From: Diadema setosum
Taxonomy: Eukaryota; Echinodermata; Echinoidea; Diadematoida; Diadematidae
Direction: 5' to 3'
DNA length: 64,000 bases
Assembly: GCA_033980235.1 (NCBI GenBank)
Contig: CM067059.1
Span: 11,966,100 to 12,030,099 of the forward strand
A program made the position numbers and the translations under genes. Below, piece by piece: positions 32,247 through 43,806 of this stretch (position 1 is its first letter; every line of letters begins with the position of its first letter). The notes beneath the pieces were generated by a model. That model saw nothing but the letters and a program-made list of their open reading frames with translations. It did no database searches and was not told where the DNA came from.

Positions 32247-33671
32247 GGCCCTGTTGCATAAATTGAATATCCTGAGAAAAACTCGGGTTAGAGGCAGGTG
32301 CCTACCTGAGTTTCATGGTTAGTCAATTTCTCTGGTTAAAAAAAAAAAAAAAACTAAGGTTACGGTATTGACCGATTCTGTGACGCGCTATGTGTATTTT
32401 TGGCATGGGCGCAGCCATAGTGGGTGTATCAGCCGACCCCCCCCCCCCCCGCACTCCCCCACCCCTCTCCCTACATTAGCACGCGCGCAGAATGAAAAAC
32501 TGCTTTAGCCAATAGGCGTCTCGTACTGAGTGCGCGAACCTTTGTTACAAGTGCGTGTAAACATGTTGCCCCGGGGTGGGGGAGAGCAGGGGGGGGGGGG
32601 GGGGGGGGGGGGGTCGGCTGATACACCCACTATGGCTGCGCCCTGTGCCGTAAAATGTCTGCTGCCCTCAACGAACCCGAATCGGTCATTATCGGCTTTC
32701 TTTCAAATAAACTTGGACGAGGATAAAATGCGGAAGTGCTAGTGATTTTCTCAGTTTTACGCTCAGCTCCGCGCGCAGCTAGCGATCACCGCTACGCGCT
32801 GTCTGATGTACAATGTACAAAGGTATACATGACAGTATCGCGCTGCATGCTGTTGCGCATCGCTGCCACACAAACATGTAATACGAGTAGCTGTATGTCC
32901 GCTAGATAGCGAGGCTGCTACAAGCTTCCCGATAGCCAATCTGGTTCTAATAAGTTTTCGGAAATAAGTTATGAGTTATAGGGATTTATCTGTGATTCTG
33001 GTGCAATACGGCATTATGGAAGCTGAGAATGGGCGATATCGACATGGATACGAAAGTGCAAACGCCCTACACATCTATTTGTTACAGGCACAGTTAAAGT
33101 ACCTGTATACTAATACTATGTAACTGTTACTGTTAGTGTTAGACCTAGGGGGCATAACTCAACTAGTGTTAGTACTACTACTAGTACTAGTGTCTAAAGA
33201 GTAGATTCTAACTAACAACGTAGCTGGATTTAACGTTAGATCGATTAGTAGGTCTACATTGATAAAGGTGATACATGGAACTAATTTATATTAGAGAACT
33301 AGATCTAACTGCTAGATCTAGTAGAATCTACTATTGCTGTTCTACTGCGTTTCCGACTCCTGCACCGAAATCTTCCCAGAAATGAATGAACAAACAGTGC
33401 GCAGTTCTCCTAGTCCAATTCCCAGCTGAATTGTTTGCCAGAATGGTAGCCTTGGTAGCTCTGAGTCTAAGTGGGGCTAACCAGAGAAATTTAGATTTAA
33501 CCTTTGGTCAGAGAGCTAAGGTTAAATAACCTGAGTTTCTTGAACATTAACCTGGGAAAAAACTATGGTTAAGCTTTATGCAATAGAAAAACTCTGGTTA
33601 AAAATTCTTAACCAGAGTTTCTGGATTTAACCATGAAAATAACTCTGTTTAAGGCTTTATGCAACAGGGCC
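32247..33671. mobile_element. 1.4-kb Harbinger-like TIR element inside the RT
   Basis: Its ends, GGCCCTGTTGCATAAA and the complementary TTTATGCAACAGGGCC, are flanked by CTG at 32244-32246 and 33672-33674. Removing it and one CTG restores the LINE reading from GWIW to SGVRQGSVLGP. Subterminal regions contain inverted AACCAGAGTT/AACTCTGGTT motifs. It has no transposase. A second inverted-repeat element (32407-32643) is nested in it, and the rest (32644-33480) is unremarkable. Confidence 0.9.
32407..32643. mobile_element. 237-bp foldback element with poly-C / poly-G arms
   Basis: The arms GGGCGCAGCCATAGTGGG at the left and CCCACTATGGCTGCGCCC at the right match perfectly for about 33 bp, through GTATCAGCCGAC. 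They end in a C-run (about 32439-32452) and a G-run (about 32591-32613). It is an inverted-repeat element nested inside 32247-33671. I could not define a target-site duplication. Confidence 0.85.
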
Positions 33672-33674
33672 CTG

Positions 33675-34576
33675 GAGTGCGTCAGGGGTCCGTTCTTGGG
33701 CCTTGCCTCTTTCTACTTTACATCAATGACTTGCCTGATGGTCTCGCGTCAAAGGTTCGCCTTTTTGCCGATGATGCAATTTCTTACATGACCATCGACA
33801 ATCAACATCATACGCAAAGTCTTCAAGAGGACCTAAACAAAATTGGTGACTGGGCGAAAAAATGGATGATGGATTTGAACACAGATAAGTGTAAGGTTTT
33901 GACAATATCCAGAAAAAGAAGTAGGGTGCAACACGTGTATCATCTAAATAACGCCCCTCTTGAATCTGTTGAATCCGTGAAGTACTTGGGTGTAACCATC
34001 ACTTCTGATTTGAAGTGGACCCAACACATCAACAATACTGTCAATAAAGCCAATAACATGCTTGCATTTCTAAAAATGAATCTTCGCATAAAATCTTCTG
34101 ATGTTAAAGCCACAGCTTACAAAACGCTGGTTCGACCAATTGTTGAGTATGCTTCCACAGTTTGGGACCCATCTACCAAGAACCTAATCCACCAAGTAGA
34201 AATGGTCCAGAGAAGAGCTGCGCGATTCACTTTAAATCGCTACCATAACACCTCGAGTGTCACCAAAATGCTACAAGAACTTAATTGGACCACTCTGGAA
34301 CAGCGCAGAGAAAATGACAGGCTAATTATGATGTACAAAATACACAATAATCTCACTCCTCTTTCAGCACAGGACTATATTATCAAACAGGCTACTCAGT
34401 TAACGAATGCCTCGCAACCACACTCCTATCAGGTACCATATTCGAGAACTGAATCGCATCGCCATTCGTTCTTCCCAAGAACTGTAAGGAACTGGAATTC
34501 CCTGTCGTCAGAAATTGTTTCAGCGCCATCTGTGGGATCATTTCGAAACCGTCTAACGGTTGATCACAGTGGCTAG
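33675..34576 (+). pseudogene. LINE reverse transcriptase, palm B to C-terminus
   Basis: An open stretch reads SGVRQGSVLGPCLFLLYIND (motif B), LFADDAISYM (catalytic FADD), then the thumb VKYLGVTITSDLKW. The C-terminal region follows, with VQRRAARFTLNRY, LNWTTLEQRRENDRL and RTVRNWNSL, ending with a stop at 34576. It continues the palm A segment at 31779-32243. The apparent methionine at 33659 lies inside the inserted TIR element and is not a native start. The style of the C-terminus and the (GAA)n tail suggest a Jockey/I/Nimb-group element; the clade is unresolved. Confidence 0.85.
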
Positions 34577-34710
34577 TTTTTTTCGTCAAATTTTCTATGT
34601 GCTTGTAAATATCTGTAAATAAATTGTATTATAATGTAAATAGCACCAGTCTGCAAGAATCTTCAGTCTATTGAAGGAGGCAGACTTAATCAGAAGAAGA
34701 AGAAGAAGAA
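34577..34710 (+). mobile_element. LINE 3' UTR and (GAA)n tail
   Basis: The short untranslated region ends CTTCAGTCTATTGAAGGAGG, then GCAGACTTAATCAG, followed by GAA repeats to 34710. The same 3' end occurs alone, antisense, at 24887-24951. It contains a small hairpin (CAGTCTATTGAAGG). Confidence 0.85.
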
Positions 34711-34724
34711 ATCCGGCACATATA

Positions 34725-34995
34725 AGTACTGTACGTATAAGAGTATCCGTACGCCACACATGTTATGCACACAAGAAAGGCCGGCCTGCCTGCAGCTAGC
34801 CCGAACTAGAGGTTGTTTACAGGATTGACAGCGCGTATAGTAGCGCGCGACGCACTTGTAACGACTGATTGAGTGCGCACTGCTAGTGTAAACATTGTGA
34901 CATCAGGCCGTGCATGTTAGTGAGAAATTAATACACGCACACGTGACTCATTTCAGCGCTTCCAATTGGCTACATTCTTGAACCCGTTTTATAAT
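34725..34995. repeat. Dispersed repeat family R2, copy 2
   Basis: Homologous to 1035-1298 (see that copy for landmarks). It directly follows the LINE tail, so the LINE may have inserted at its edge. Confidence 0.7.
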
Positions 34996-35043
34996 TCGTT
35001 TTAATAAACTGTGTCATTATTAATTGTGTCATTTAAAGAGAAA

Positions 35044-35290
35044 CTAGTCGAGACGGGGGAAATGGTCTGTAATATCTGAGGGTAATATGAGGGAATCGAG
35101 AGGAGGAAGAATATCATTTAAAAAATATATATTATCAATAAAGGAAGCGGATTCATTGGCTATACGTATGGGCTTACAAGCAGATGAAAATATTTCCAAG
35201 AAATCTTGTGACATATCATTTTGTTGTAAAAAGTTTGTGTTAAAATCACCCAATATGAAACAATTTCTACTTTTAAAAATGGGTTTTTCA
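35044..35290 (-). pseudogene. LINE endonuclease fragment
   Basis: The minus-strand translation MGDFNTNFLQQNDMSQDFLE followed by IFSSACKPIRIANESASFID and later SDITDHFPRLD is co-linear with MGDFNIDLIK...SDMTDHFPIV in the LINE at 54065-55825. It contains the metal-binding GDFN and catalytic SDH-type motifs of an APE endonuclease. The fragment is bounded on both sides by unrelated sequence. Confidence 0.8.
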
Positions 35291-35329
35291 CCAAATCCGA
35301 GAGATAATCTAAGAATTCTTTAACATTTC

Positions 35330-35730
35330 GTCGGTGTTACCACGAACCGACGCTATTTCGTTTTTGAGCGAAAATGCAATTCTGAGAAAATCGCGTTTAA
35401 AGATCTCACAAGTTTTAGACAACGTTTTCAATGACTTTTCCTGTCTTGTGTGTGAAAATTTTGACAGGGTGATGAGAGTGGAAGTTGTTCTTCCTATCCA
35501 TAGTGTAATTTTAGTGTGAATTCAAAAGAATTACGATATTTCTGTCTTCAAACTCACTGCGTCGGTTCGTAAATCCATCGTTTCTTGCGCGCACCATAGG
35601 TTATGTACTTAAGCGCGGGTCCCATGAACCGACGTAAGTTGTATTACGCCGGTTCGTGAGACCCGCGCTGTAGGGCCTGCACAATAGGTAACGTGCAATA
35701 CGCGTGTATTTACGAACCGTCGCTATTTCA
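35330..35730. repeat. GAACCGACG repeat family, copy 1
   Basis: ACGAACCGACGCTATTTCG (near 35341) recurs as ACGAACCGTCGCTATTTCA near 35713. A GC-rich inverted repeat lies between: GCGCGGGTC..GAACCGACGTAA against TTACGCCGGTTC..GACCCGCGC (about 35615-35671). Another CGTCGGTTCGTAAA sits at about 35561. Related motifs form 42830-43115. No coding content. Confidence 0.7.
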
Positions 35731-37952
35731 TTTTCGTATGTGTTTACATACAAATACTATTAGGGCTATACCTGCTTATCAACAATAACCTTATTAATTG
35801 AAATTAATTGTCATGTAATGATTATTGTGATGATTATAATACATTAGGTGATAATTAAGATGATAATATAAGCCAGTTTCTCTTAATTGTTCTAAAAAGC
35901 GTGTTGTCCTTGTTTTCATCTTCATTTAGCATTGTTATTAGAGCTGTCGTTGATCGCTCCAAAGATTTCTTTGCCCTCCCCCCTCCTTTTTTGTGTGGAT
36001 ATATTATTCAACACTTTTGCATGTGGACATTTATCATTTGGTAATTAATATGTACTCGGTATACTGTGTTTCGTATTTTTTTACTTTTTACTGTTTTTTT
36101 TTTTACTTTTTTAACTTACTTTCTTTACTTTTACATAATTTTTAATTCAAATTCAGTTCACTTCTTTCATAATAATTATGAATGTTTGTTCTAAGATGAA
36201 GGATACCGCTAAATATAGGGAAAAAGATGTGCAAGTCAGTAATGATTACTTGCATTTACTCATCTTTCATACTCATGCACTCTGTTATTTCTTTCTCTGA
36301 AATAATCTATTAATTTCTTTATTTCTTATTATTCCACATTATTTGTGACTTTTACTTTGTCACAATTTTTATTGGTGTCATTATTGTCATTTGGCTTGCA
36401 TGCGAATTCACTCCTAATTCCTCATTTTCCATCTTTCTCTTTCCTGCTCAACAGATTCTTTGATAGCTGCACTTGATCATATAAAAACATAAAACTCATC
36501 CTGCATGCACTCTTCGAATCTGATAAACTCCTAAAAATACATAAATATCAAAATTATCAGAATTTCAAGCTTCATTTTAAATATATAACAATGGTCATGT
36601 TTTATTATGCCTTTTGCAGCAATATATTGAAGAGGTACATTATGTAATCGAAGAAACATAGGTTCTCAATAAAGTATCAAATTTGAATTATTCAGAGATG
36701 AGTAATGACAATGGGAAGGATAACAATTGTGGAAGAGCTCCATAAATCAATAAATATCTAATGGCAAATGGAGATGGAATCAATATTAAAGAATATGCGT
36801 AATTCAAGTTCATTATTACATCAGTTCTTGTGTGTTCACAAAAAGAGAAACACAGTTCGAACATGCGCACCAAATCTTACAATGTACATTTACATCTATA
36901 GAGTGCGGACGGAACATAAACAAAAGAAAGAATAACATTCTCAAATTAATATATCAAGCATAATTATGTATATAAACATAAAAAGATGTTGCTGCATATG
37001 CATGAAGCTTGAGAGTGCTGCAACACACATTATGCTCAGATGGAAACTTGATGTATATCATACAAAAGAGAAGAGGTACTGCATGTACATGTAGTTACAC
37101 TATTCACAGGACAGTAGAGAAAAAGCAAGAGAGAGAGAAGGAAATGGGTGTCTAAAATAGGTCGATGTAAGGAGTGCCAAGCCAATTAAGTCTCTAAAAG
37201 AAGTCATACATATATGAAAAGGAAAGAAATTAATCACAACATAAATGATCGTGCTCATATTAACCAATAATTAGCATCTAAAAATGTGTGTAGAAAGCCC
37301 ATAATATCAGCCTTTCGCCCCGTAGGCTTGTTACATATGAGAAAAGATAAATTTTGGCCGACCCCCCCCCCCCCCTCCGAATCCTTAATTCACCAGTACT
37401 ATAAACACATGTGCTAGCAAATTCACAAGAGGGGTGGGGAAATTTGGCCAAAATTGTGTGTGGTTAAGATAATTAAAAAGAAAGGTCATCAGCAAAACTA
37501 CGGGGTGGATGCAGACGAATTTTCATGTGATGACTAAAAAAAAATGCAGCCAAGGGGGGGGGGGGGAGGACGGTGGAGAGGGGCCAAGGCTAATTTGACT
37601 CCCCTCCCCCCCCCCCCCAAAAAAAAAAAAAAAAAAAAAAAAAACACGCCGTTTTACAGCACCTTTAAAGGACTCTTAATTTTCTTTTGTAAAAAACAAA
37701 CGTCTCGAAGTAAAGAATTCCATATTGTAGGCGAAATGTAGACCGATACAGTGTATGAAGTGTACATCCCAAGCTATTAAAGAAAAAAAAAAACAGATTA
37801 TGAATATTATTTAAAGTAAGAATTTCAGTGCGTTTAATCATCTTTAGTCGAGTTGCAAATGACATGTGCATATTTAATAAGAGCAGTTAACTTCGAAGCG
37901 CCCCCAAGCCCTTCTATATTTAATCATTCATGTCTAAAGGTAGTGCTAGGGC
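35731..37952. other. Gene-free AT-rich stretch with C/G/A runs
   Basis: No domain or repeat with defined ends was found. A C-run is at about 37362-37375, a G-run at about 37555-37566, and a C-run followed by an A-run at 37603-37644. The latter create the low-complexity frame there. Confidence 0.45.
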
Positions 37953-38047
37953 ATCCCGGTGGTCTAGTGGTTATGGCGCTGGTCTAGTAATCCGGAGGTC
38001 GTGGGTTCGATTCCCGCTTGGGCTGCCTGTGATTTTTTTTTTTTTTT
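37953..38047 (+). ncRNA. tRNA-Thr(AGT)-like Pol III unit (tRNA pseudogene or SINE head)
   Basis: Box A TGGTCTAGTGG (37960-37970) and a perfect box B GGTTCGATTCC (38004-38014) are present. The fold has an anticodon loop CTAGTAA (37984-37990, anticodon AGT), a T-arm GTGGG/CCCGC and an acceptor ATCCCGG/TTGGGCT with one mismatch and two G-U pairs. The anticodon stem has a T-T mismatch. A 15-bp T-run (38033-38047) follows and would terminate Pol III. The mismatches and the lack of the usual threonine acceptor bases argue against a working tRNA. A tRNA-derived SINE head or pseudogene is more likely. No second copy lies in the window. Confidence 0.65.
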
Positions 38048-38802
38048 CACAGCAGCCCACAAACTGCACACTGCAGTTGCATGTGTTACTACGGATGGAG
38101 ACAAATGAATAATCTATTATTTTAATATACAATGTTTGACATCCTTTTTGTAATCACTTTCTTTAATTGTACATTTAGAGACATAATGAATTATTATTAA
38201 AAGAAATCATATTTCTGTATTTTGTTGTGAGTTTGCATGGGAGCATACACGTATCATAATTTACAATTTTAGTTAAATAAAGAACATCTCATAACAGAAC
38301 TGTCTAGTGATGGTTGAATGATTATGTCAATTTGTTATAAGTCATATCAGTTATATGGAGTGCATTTCCCATGTTTATAAGAATCATACGTAACACATTC
38401 AAAGTGGGTTGAAGACAACAAAATAATAAATAAAAGAATAAAGGAGAATAGAATGAATTACAGTTTGAGGTGAGTTTGGCATGTCATTAACTGGATTAAT
38501 ATTATCATCTAGCAGAGATGCATATTTGATTATTTGTTGCATTAATTTCACAAAAATACATACATGTATAATATGTCTCAATCAACATTCAGAATGTTTG
38601 CAAAATGTAGATGAACATGTATCATGAACATGGTTGAAGATGAAGCTGGAACTTTTTGTTAATGGGTCTAAGCTACCATTTGTGACTCTGATAAATCTGT
38701 TTTCTATGAAAATTCGTACAGCGAGCTAAAAGTTTCTGATATACACATTTTGACAGTGTGACACATTTGGCTATGCCCCCGACAATTTAGATTGACTCTC
38801 GC
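38048..38802. other. No gene seen
   Basis: AT-rich flank of the tRNA-like unit. CACAGCAGCCCACAAACTGC directly after the T-run could be a SINE body, but there is nothing to compare it with. Confidence 0.45.
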
Positions 38803-39813
38803 AATTCTCGCTATCGCCAATGACGTAAAAAGTCCCCGGATGTGGCTTTTTCGTCAAGATTTAGTGCACTTGGTAGCAAGGGCACTTCCGGCGCGGAGCA
38901 TAATTTGCACAACGCTAGCGTGCGCGTACGTGTACCTTACCTATAGCGCCGCGCCGACCACGGTAGTACAGTATAGGCGGCTGTACCGCCCGAGCCAGCG
39001 AGTGATGGCCAGGCCTGTCATACTCGTACACTGTAGTCGAGTCCCCGCCGGCGGCCGGCCTTGCATTAGCATGCACCACTGCACGCATGCAGCGCATACG
39101 CTAACACATACCGGTACAGCGTACTGCTTGATCATGCGATCGATGTGCACATCACAGATCAGTCATCTCTGCATACGCTGAAAATATGCTGGAAAATAAT
39201 CACCCACCTGGATATCGCCATAGAATGCCCATCTTTTTTTATTTGTTCTTTCTCGAAATGTCGCGAACACAATCGGGAACGAACAGTGACCTCGTACTTA
39301 TCCTGTCTCCGAAGCAACTTCTCCCAAGTAAGTACATGTACGTACAATGTACGGTAGGCACTAGGCCTACTACTGTACCTACTGCTATGCTACTACCACT
39401 ACTAGTAAGTCTAGTCGCGCGTGCACGTACTGCGCTGTGGAGTCACCCGCAAACTTCACCCACGCGGCCACGTCACGTCTCCCATGCCAGTAAGGGTCCT
39501 ATTTCTGCAGATTTTTTTCATTTATTGTCGTGCGAACAACACATGGCAGCTTCGCAGCAACAACCAATAGTCGTATTAACAGCAATTTCTTAAGAATGGA
39601 GAAATTTCAAGTCATATTAAAGCTGTAATTCAAGTCGAGAAAACCGGAAGTACACGTAGAATACAGTCGGTTGTGTGTGTAAATAGCATTAGTCACGTAT
39701 CACGCGCGTACGAACGGAAGTGATTTTGCTACCGGACTATCCCATAATGCACCGTAAATGACGCTTAAATCAACATCCGGGTACTTTTTACGTCATTGGC
39801 GATAGCGAGAATT
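38803..39813. mobile_element. 1-kb TIR element containing a THAP half-domain
   Basis: The termini AATTCTCGCTATCGCCAATG at 38803 and the complement ending at 39813 are inverted repeats for about 40 bp with one or two differences, continuing through ACGTAAAAAGT and CCGGATG. The interior is unusually CpG-rich and carries a minus-strand exon-like segment encoding part of a THAP zinc finger (39208-39330). THAP domains are the DNA-binding part of P-element-type transposases and of many cellular regulators. No target-site duplication is evident, and no transposase catalytic region is present. Confidence 0.75.
39208..39330 (-). pseudogene. THAP zinc-finger C-terminal half (exon fragment)
   Basis: The minus-strand reading gives LTWEKLLRRQDKYEVTVRSR then LCSRHFEKEQIKKDGHSMAI. 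The invariant Trp, the C-x2-H pair in CSRH and the following Phe fit the second half of the C2CH THAP module, which binds DNA. The frame ends at a splice-donor-like CCAG/GTGGGT (39208/39207). The first CxxxC pair should lie upstream (higher coordinates) but was not found in frame, and there is no clear acceptor. It could be a leftover exon of a P-like transposase or a captured piece of a host THAP gene. Confidence 0.6.
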
Positions 39814-42800
39814 ATCACCGTTTACGAAAAATAAATCAGTGAAGGGCATGTTAATCCTCAGTCGATAACTATTACAACTATGCAATGATTATTCAACCAT
39901 CTAACTTCATCTGATTACAGCATCATCTGAATATTGCCAATGTGCACTTAGAAATTTATCAAGATGTATCACAAGGTTATGATTACCACACAAAACCTTC
40001 AAGATTTATTATCATGAAATACATACCAATTAACATTTAAAGAAAATCTAACATTCCATATCCACATGAAGCTTGCCTTGATATAAATGTCTCTCAGTAG
40101 TGTTATTAAAGTGTAGCAAAATTGTAATTACGACATCACAGAATGGAATGCATGTTTTCACCTTCAATCTTAGAATCTTCTTTCATGTTTCCACTTTACA
40201 ATCACATTTTAATGTAGATATACCGTCCTTATGTTGTCGCCCTTCATCCCAAGTTCTCCCTTCTATCCTATCTGTAGATTGTCTTCTTTCCTAAGCCATT
40301 GTATTCACATTCCTTGATGATAAGCATGATGCTGTACTTTTTTTCTTCTCTGAAACAGTCCAGCTCTTCGCTACTGCATGGCATCAGTCATGTGAAAGAA
40401 AAGACAGAAATTAAGAACTTTCGATTAAAATCAAACATCATGATACAAGATACAACTTTCATTTTGAGAAGAAAAAAAAAATAAGCCAACAAAACTGAAG
40501 TTGAAATTATTTTGCTCTATTTATAGTAAACATAAAACAAAATGGTAGGCCTATGCAGGATCAAAGAATGTCAAAATATACTGCTGTTCGTCTTTGATCC
40601 ATATTCAAATTGTCTCGTCATTTACACATTTTAATGATGCAAGATCTTATGTCTAGCACTTAGTAAGTCTCATGTAGAAATTAAATTATCATTCACATGA
40701 ATATAAATCTACATGTACTTGTAAACAAGGCATTGCATTGAAGTAGCTGAATATTACTACCTGCATTTGGGAAACAGTCTACGACAATCAAACCTGTTTC
40801 TTATCAGAGACTGTATCATCTTAATTAGACCTATACTCTACATTATCATTCAGCTTTTAAAGGTATTGACCATTCACCTATAAAACAGTGGCATTGTCAT
40901 GTGCATCATATTTCTTTGATACTGCACATATTTTCATGAAGTCTGTGCAAGAATGCAAATGAAACACGTCTGCTGTTTGGTATTTATAAAAAAAAAAATC
41001 ACTAACCCGGAAGTCCTTGGCCTTAGGAATAACACGTGGCGAGTTAGCAGGAATTGACATTAAAAGAGAATAAGAATAGATCTACTAAATAGGCCTTTGC
41101 CTCATGAATGTCTGGTCTAATTATAGACTAAGTGAAGTCTAGACCTTTCACTTTTAAGTTACACAGATTTCATATTACTTAGATCTAGACTACATCTAAA
41201 TCTAGACATCTAATACTATTAGATCTTGGCAACTTTTGTCTTTGTGACACGAAATTAGCACGACACGGATGATACTTCGGCGATGTCCAACAGGATGACA
41301 GTACCACTATTACTAAATCAGTAAGTTGACATAGATAACTAACATCAACTTGTTAAAGTACGTTAGAGATGGCACCATATACAATAACCAGTGACACTGA
41401 CACTGACAGATCTAGCGACTACGTTTAGACTAACGTTAAAGAGTGAGACTCGCCATCTCAGTAAGTCGGCCAAAGACAGGGCTAAGTCAGTGTTACTGTT
41501 ATGTTAGGCCTAACAAACGTCCCCCCCCCCCCCCCCCCCCCCGGTAACGGTTACTCGGTAAGGTTAGGTTTACCAGGACTCAAGAGTCCTGGTTAAATCA
41601 GTCGAGGGACATTTCTTAGGAAGTCCTTCGATTCCAAGAATAAAAAGAGTGAAAGAACAAAGGGAAAAAAGGAAAGAAGAAAGGACAAAAGATTATCGAC
41701 AGCGCCACTGTATCACTATCAATCAAGCGTAAATATATAAACGCCATTTGGTTGGGCCACATTCACAAGTTTTAGGGGAAAAAAGCCCCACCGCTGTGCT
41801 TAGGTACTCCACTCGAACTAACGTTAGACATACACTACACACAGTACGGTACTAGGGCTGAATTCACAAGTATACTTTAACACTGCACTGTACAGGAAAG
41901 CCACCTAACCTGTAGAGTACTCGTAGTGTTTAGGTAGTATCACTAGACCACGTACTGTCATAGATGACATCTAGGTTGCCTACACCAACGCTGCACACTG
42001 GCACTGGTCCGACGGTCCCTGACCAGGAAAAATCACTGTTGGCCACTGACCAGTAACTTTTTCAGGAATGGACCAGTAAAGATTGGGGGAAAAAATGGGT
42101 GGACTCTACCTACTATTACCACTAGTCTAGATGTAGATCTAGAGCTAGACTACCGGTATGGCTCTGAACTGTGTTAATTTGACTTGGTCTTAGACTTCAG
42201 CTGATCTTAGTTTTAGTAACTGGTATTACAAGTAAAGTCTTAACTTAGACTTAATAGTTAGACTTGAAAGTAAAAGTCTAACATGTCTAACTTTATTCTT
42301 TACTCTTCCTTTGAGTTTTACTGTTAGACTTTTTATTTTTTAGTTTAGTACGCCTAGGCCTACTTTGTCAATCTCATGATTTCATTTTCAACTCAAAAGT
42401 CAAGGCTTTTAGTGTCTTCGAGACTTTGAAATCTTGCAATCTGCATGTCTTGCACACAGACGTTACGACTACAGTACTCAGTAGTCTCAGAAGTAACGAC
42501 ATAAGTTGAAAAGAAACAATAAATAATATGATTTGGGATCTAATTTGAAATTGAATGGCGTTTACAGACTAGGCTTCATAAGCATCACGCGATTGAATAC
42601 ATGGGACTACACACTACCGCAATTAATAGTTATGGTAGTCCAACTGAAACTGTTATTTTGAGCATGATTTTAATAGGATTATAGCTTACCATTCACTTCA
42701 CTCGTGGACAGTGGGCTGGCTTAGGCCGTCATTCATCTTTCAGAAGGTTTGGTTCTCACTCTGAGATCTGGATTAGGGCCAAAACCTAATTCTAGGCCAT

Positions 42801-42829
42801 TAAGTTGAACAAAGCTCAAAGTAATGCAA
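39814..42829. other. Gene-free stretch; poly-C run
   Basis: No coding domain was recognised. CTAGATCTAGAC-like short motifs cluster near 41180-41225 and 42125-42150. A 22-bp C-run occupies 41521-41542. Confidence 0.45.
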
Positions 42830-43115
42830 CTGCGACGGTTCGTAAAACCCGCATTGTTCTTCAACGTAGCAATTCGGGTTTCACGAACCGGCGTATCTTT
42901 CGTGCGTCGGTTCGTGAAACTCCTTTTTCTCAATTTCTCGATATTTCGAGTACCGTCGTTTTTTTTCTTTCTTTGATAAAATTAAGAATAATTAATTTTG
43001 TGATCTAAAATTTTGGGATTTGGTAGAATTTTGAAAGCACTTTCATTTGGTACCAATATCTCGATTTTGAAAATTTTGACCAAAATCGAAATAGCGTCAG
43101 TTCGTGAAAACGCCG
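42830..43115. repeat. GAACCGACG repeat family, copy 2
   Basis: GCGACGGTTCGTAAAACCCG (42831) pairs with CGGGTTTCACGAACC (about 42877-42891) as an inverted repeat. CGTCGGTTCGTGAAAC follows at about 42905, and the segment closes with CGAAATAGCGTCAGTTCGTG (about 43087-43106). These are the same motifs as 35330-35730, partly in the opposite orientation. It abuts the LINE fragment at 43116 and may have inserted in it. Confidence 0.7.
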
Positions 43116-43700
43116 ACGATTTGTGCTTGGAGGTGTTTGTACTACATCGATGATGGTATTTTTCCTTCCAGGAACTGTAATTTCAATAAAAAGAGATTGA
43201 ATCGAATCAGTCATGCAGTTAAGCTCACCGCGAACTACATAATCATAAGTTTGTCGCGAGCGAATGGAAAACTTGAATCATGGGAAAACCAGGTTTCGTT
43301 TAGACCTACTGCCGAGAATTTTTGCACGTTGGAGTTATTCAAAAGTAACCGCAATTCTTCAAAGTGGTTATTAATGCTCCCAATATAAAGTGTAAAAGAG
43401 AAAAAGCGGTAACCCCATACCCCTTGACAACATTATTAAACTGGTTGTGAGTAAGATATTCAGAAGATGAAATTCACGATTGGTTATCTATGTCAAAGTC
43501 ATAATCTAATTCTTGCGACGATAAATCAAAACTGTCTGAAACATAATCATCAAAGAAAATATCATTTTGATTGATATTTGATTCACTTTCTATATAGCAA
43601 GGAAGGTCCTACCAAGTCAAAAAAGTCATCATTAATTGAATATTGAATGCTGCGTCTATCGAGTTGTGTATTAAAGGATGAACGTGATGTCCACCTGCAG
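43116..43700 (-). pseudogene. CR1-like LINE 5' end and endonuclease N-terminus
   Basis: The minus strand matches the LINE leader at 6870-7420 in tandem copy A. It has the same 5' untranslated phrases (GCATTCAATATTCAATTAATGA near 43640 and GGTGGACATCAC near 43690), leader codons and TETWLS-region DNA. It then extends further, to IQSLFIEITVPGRKNTIIDV, equivalent to IESLFVEISIPQSKNIIVGV of 54065-55825. Frames are broken by several stops. It shows the ancestral order that is truncated in copies A, B and C. Confidence 0.75.
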
Positions 43701-43772
43701 AGGGCAGTAAAGAGCATTTTGACCGTGCATGAAAAAGACGTTCCATGTGTGAGAGGTTCAAGCAAGGACCCG

Positions 43773-43803
<31 letters not shown>
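43773..43803. repeat. (CA)n microsatellite
   Basis: About 15 uninterrupted CA units, followed by a T-run at 43807-43821. Confidence 0.95.

Positions 43804-43806
<3 letters not shown>

Noticed and set aside
33659..33674. Methionine start of the RT frame at 33659
   Set aside because: These codons lie in the terminus of the inserted TIR element. The RT reading really continues from 32243.
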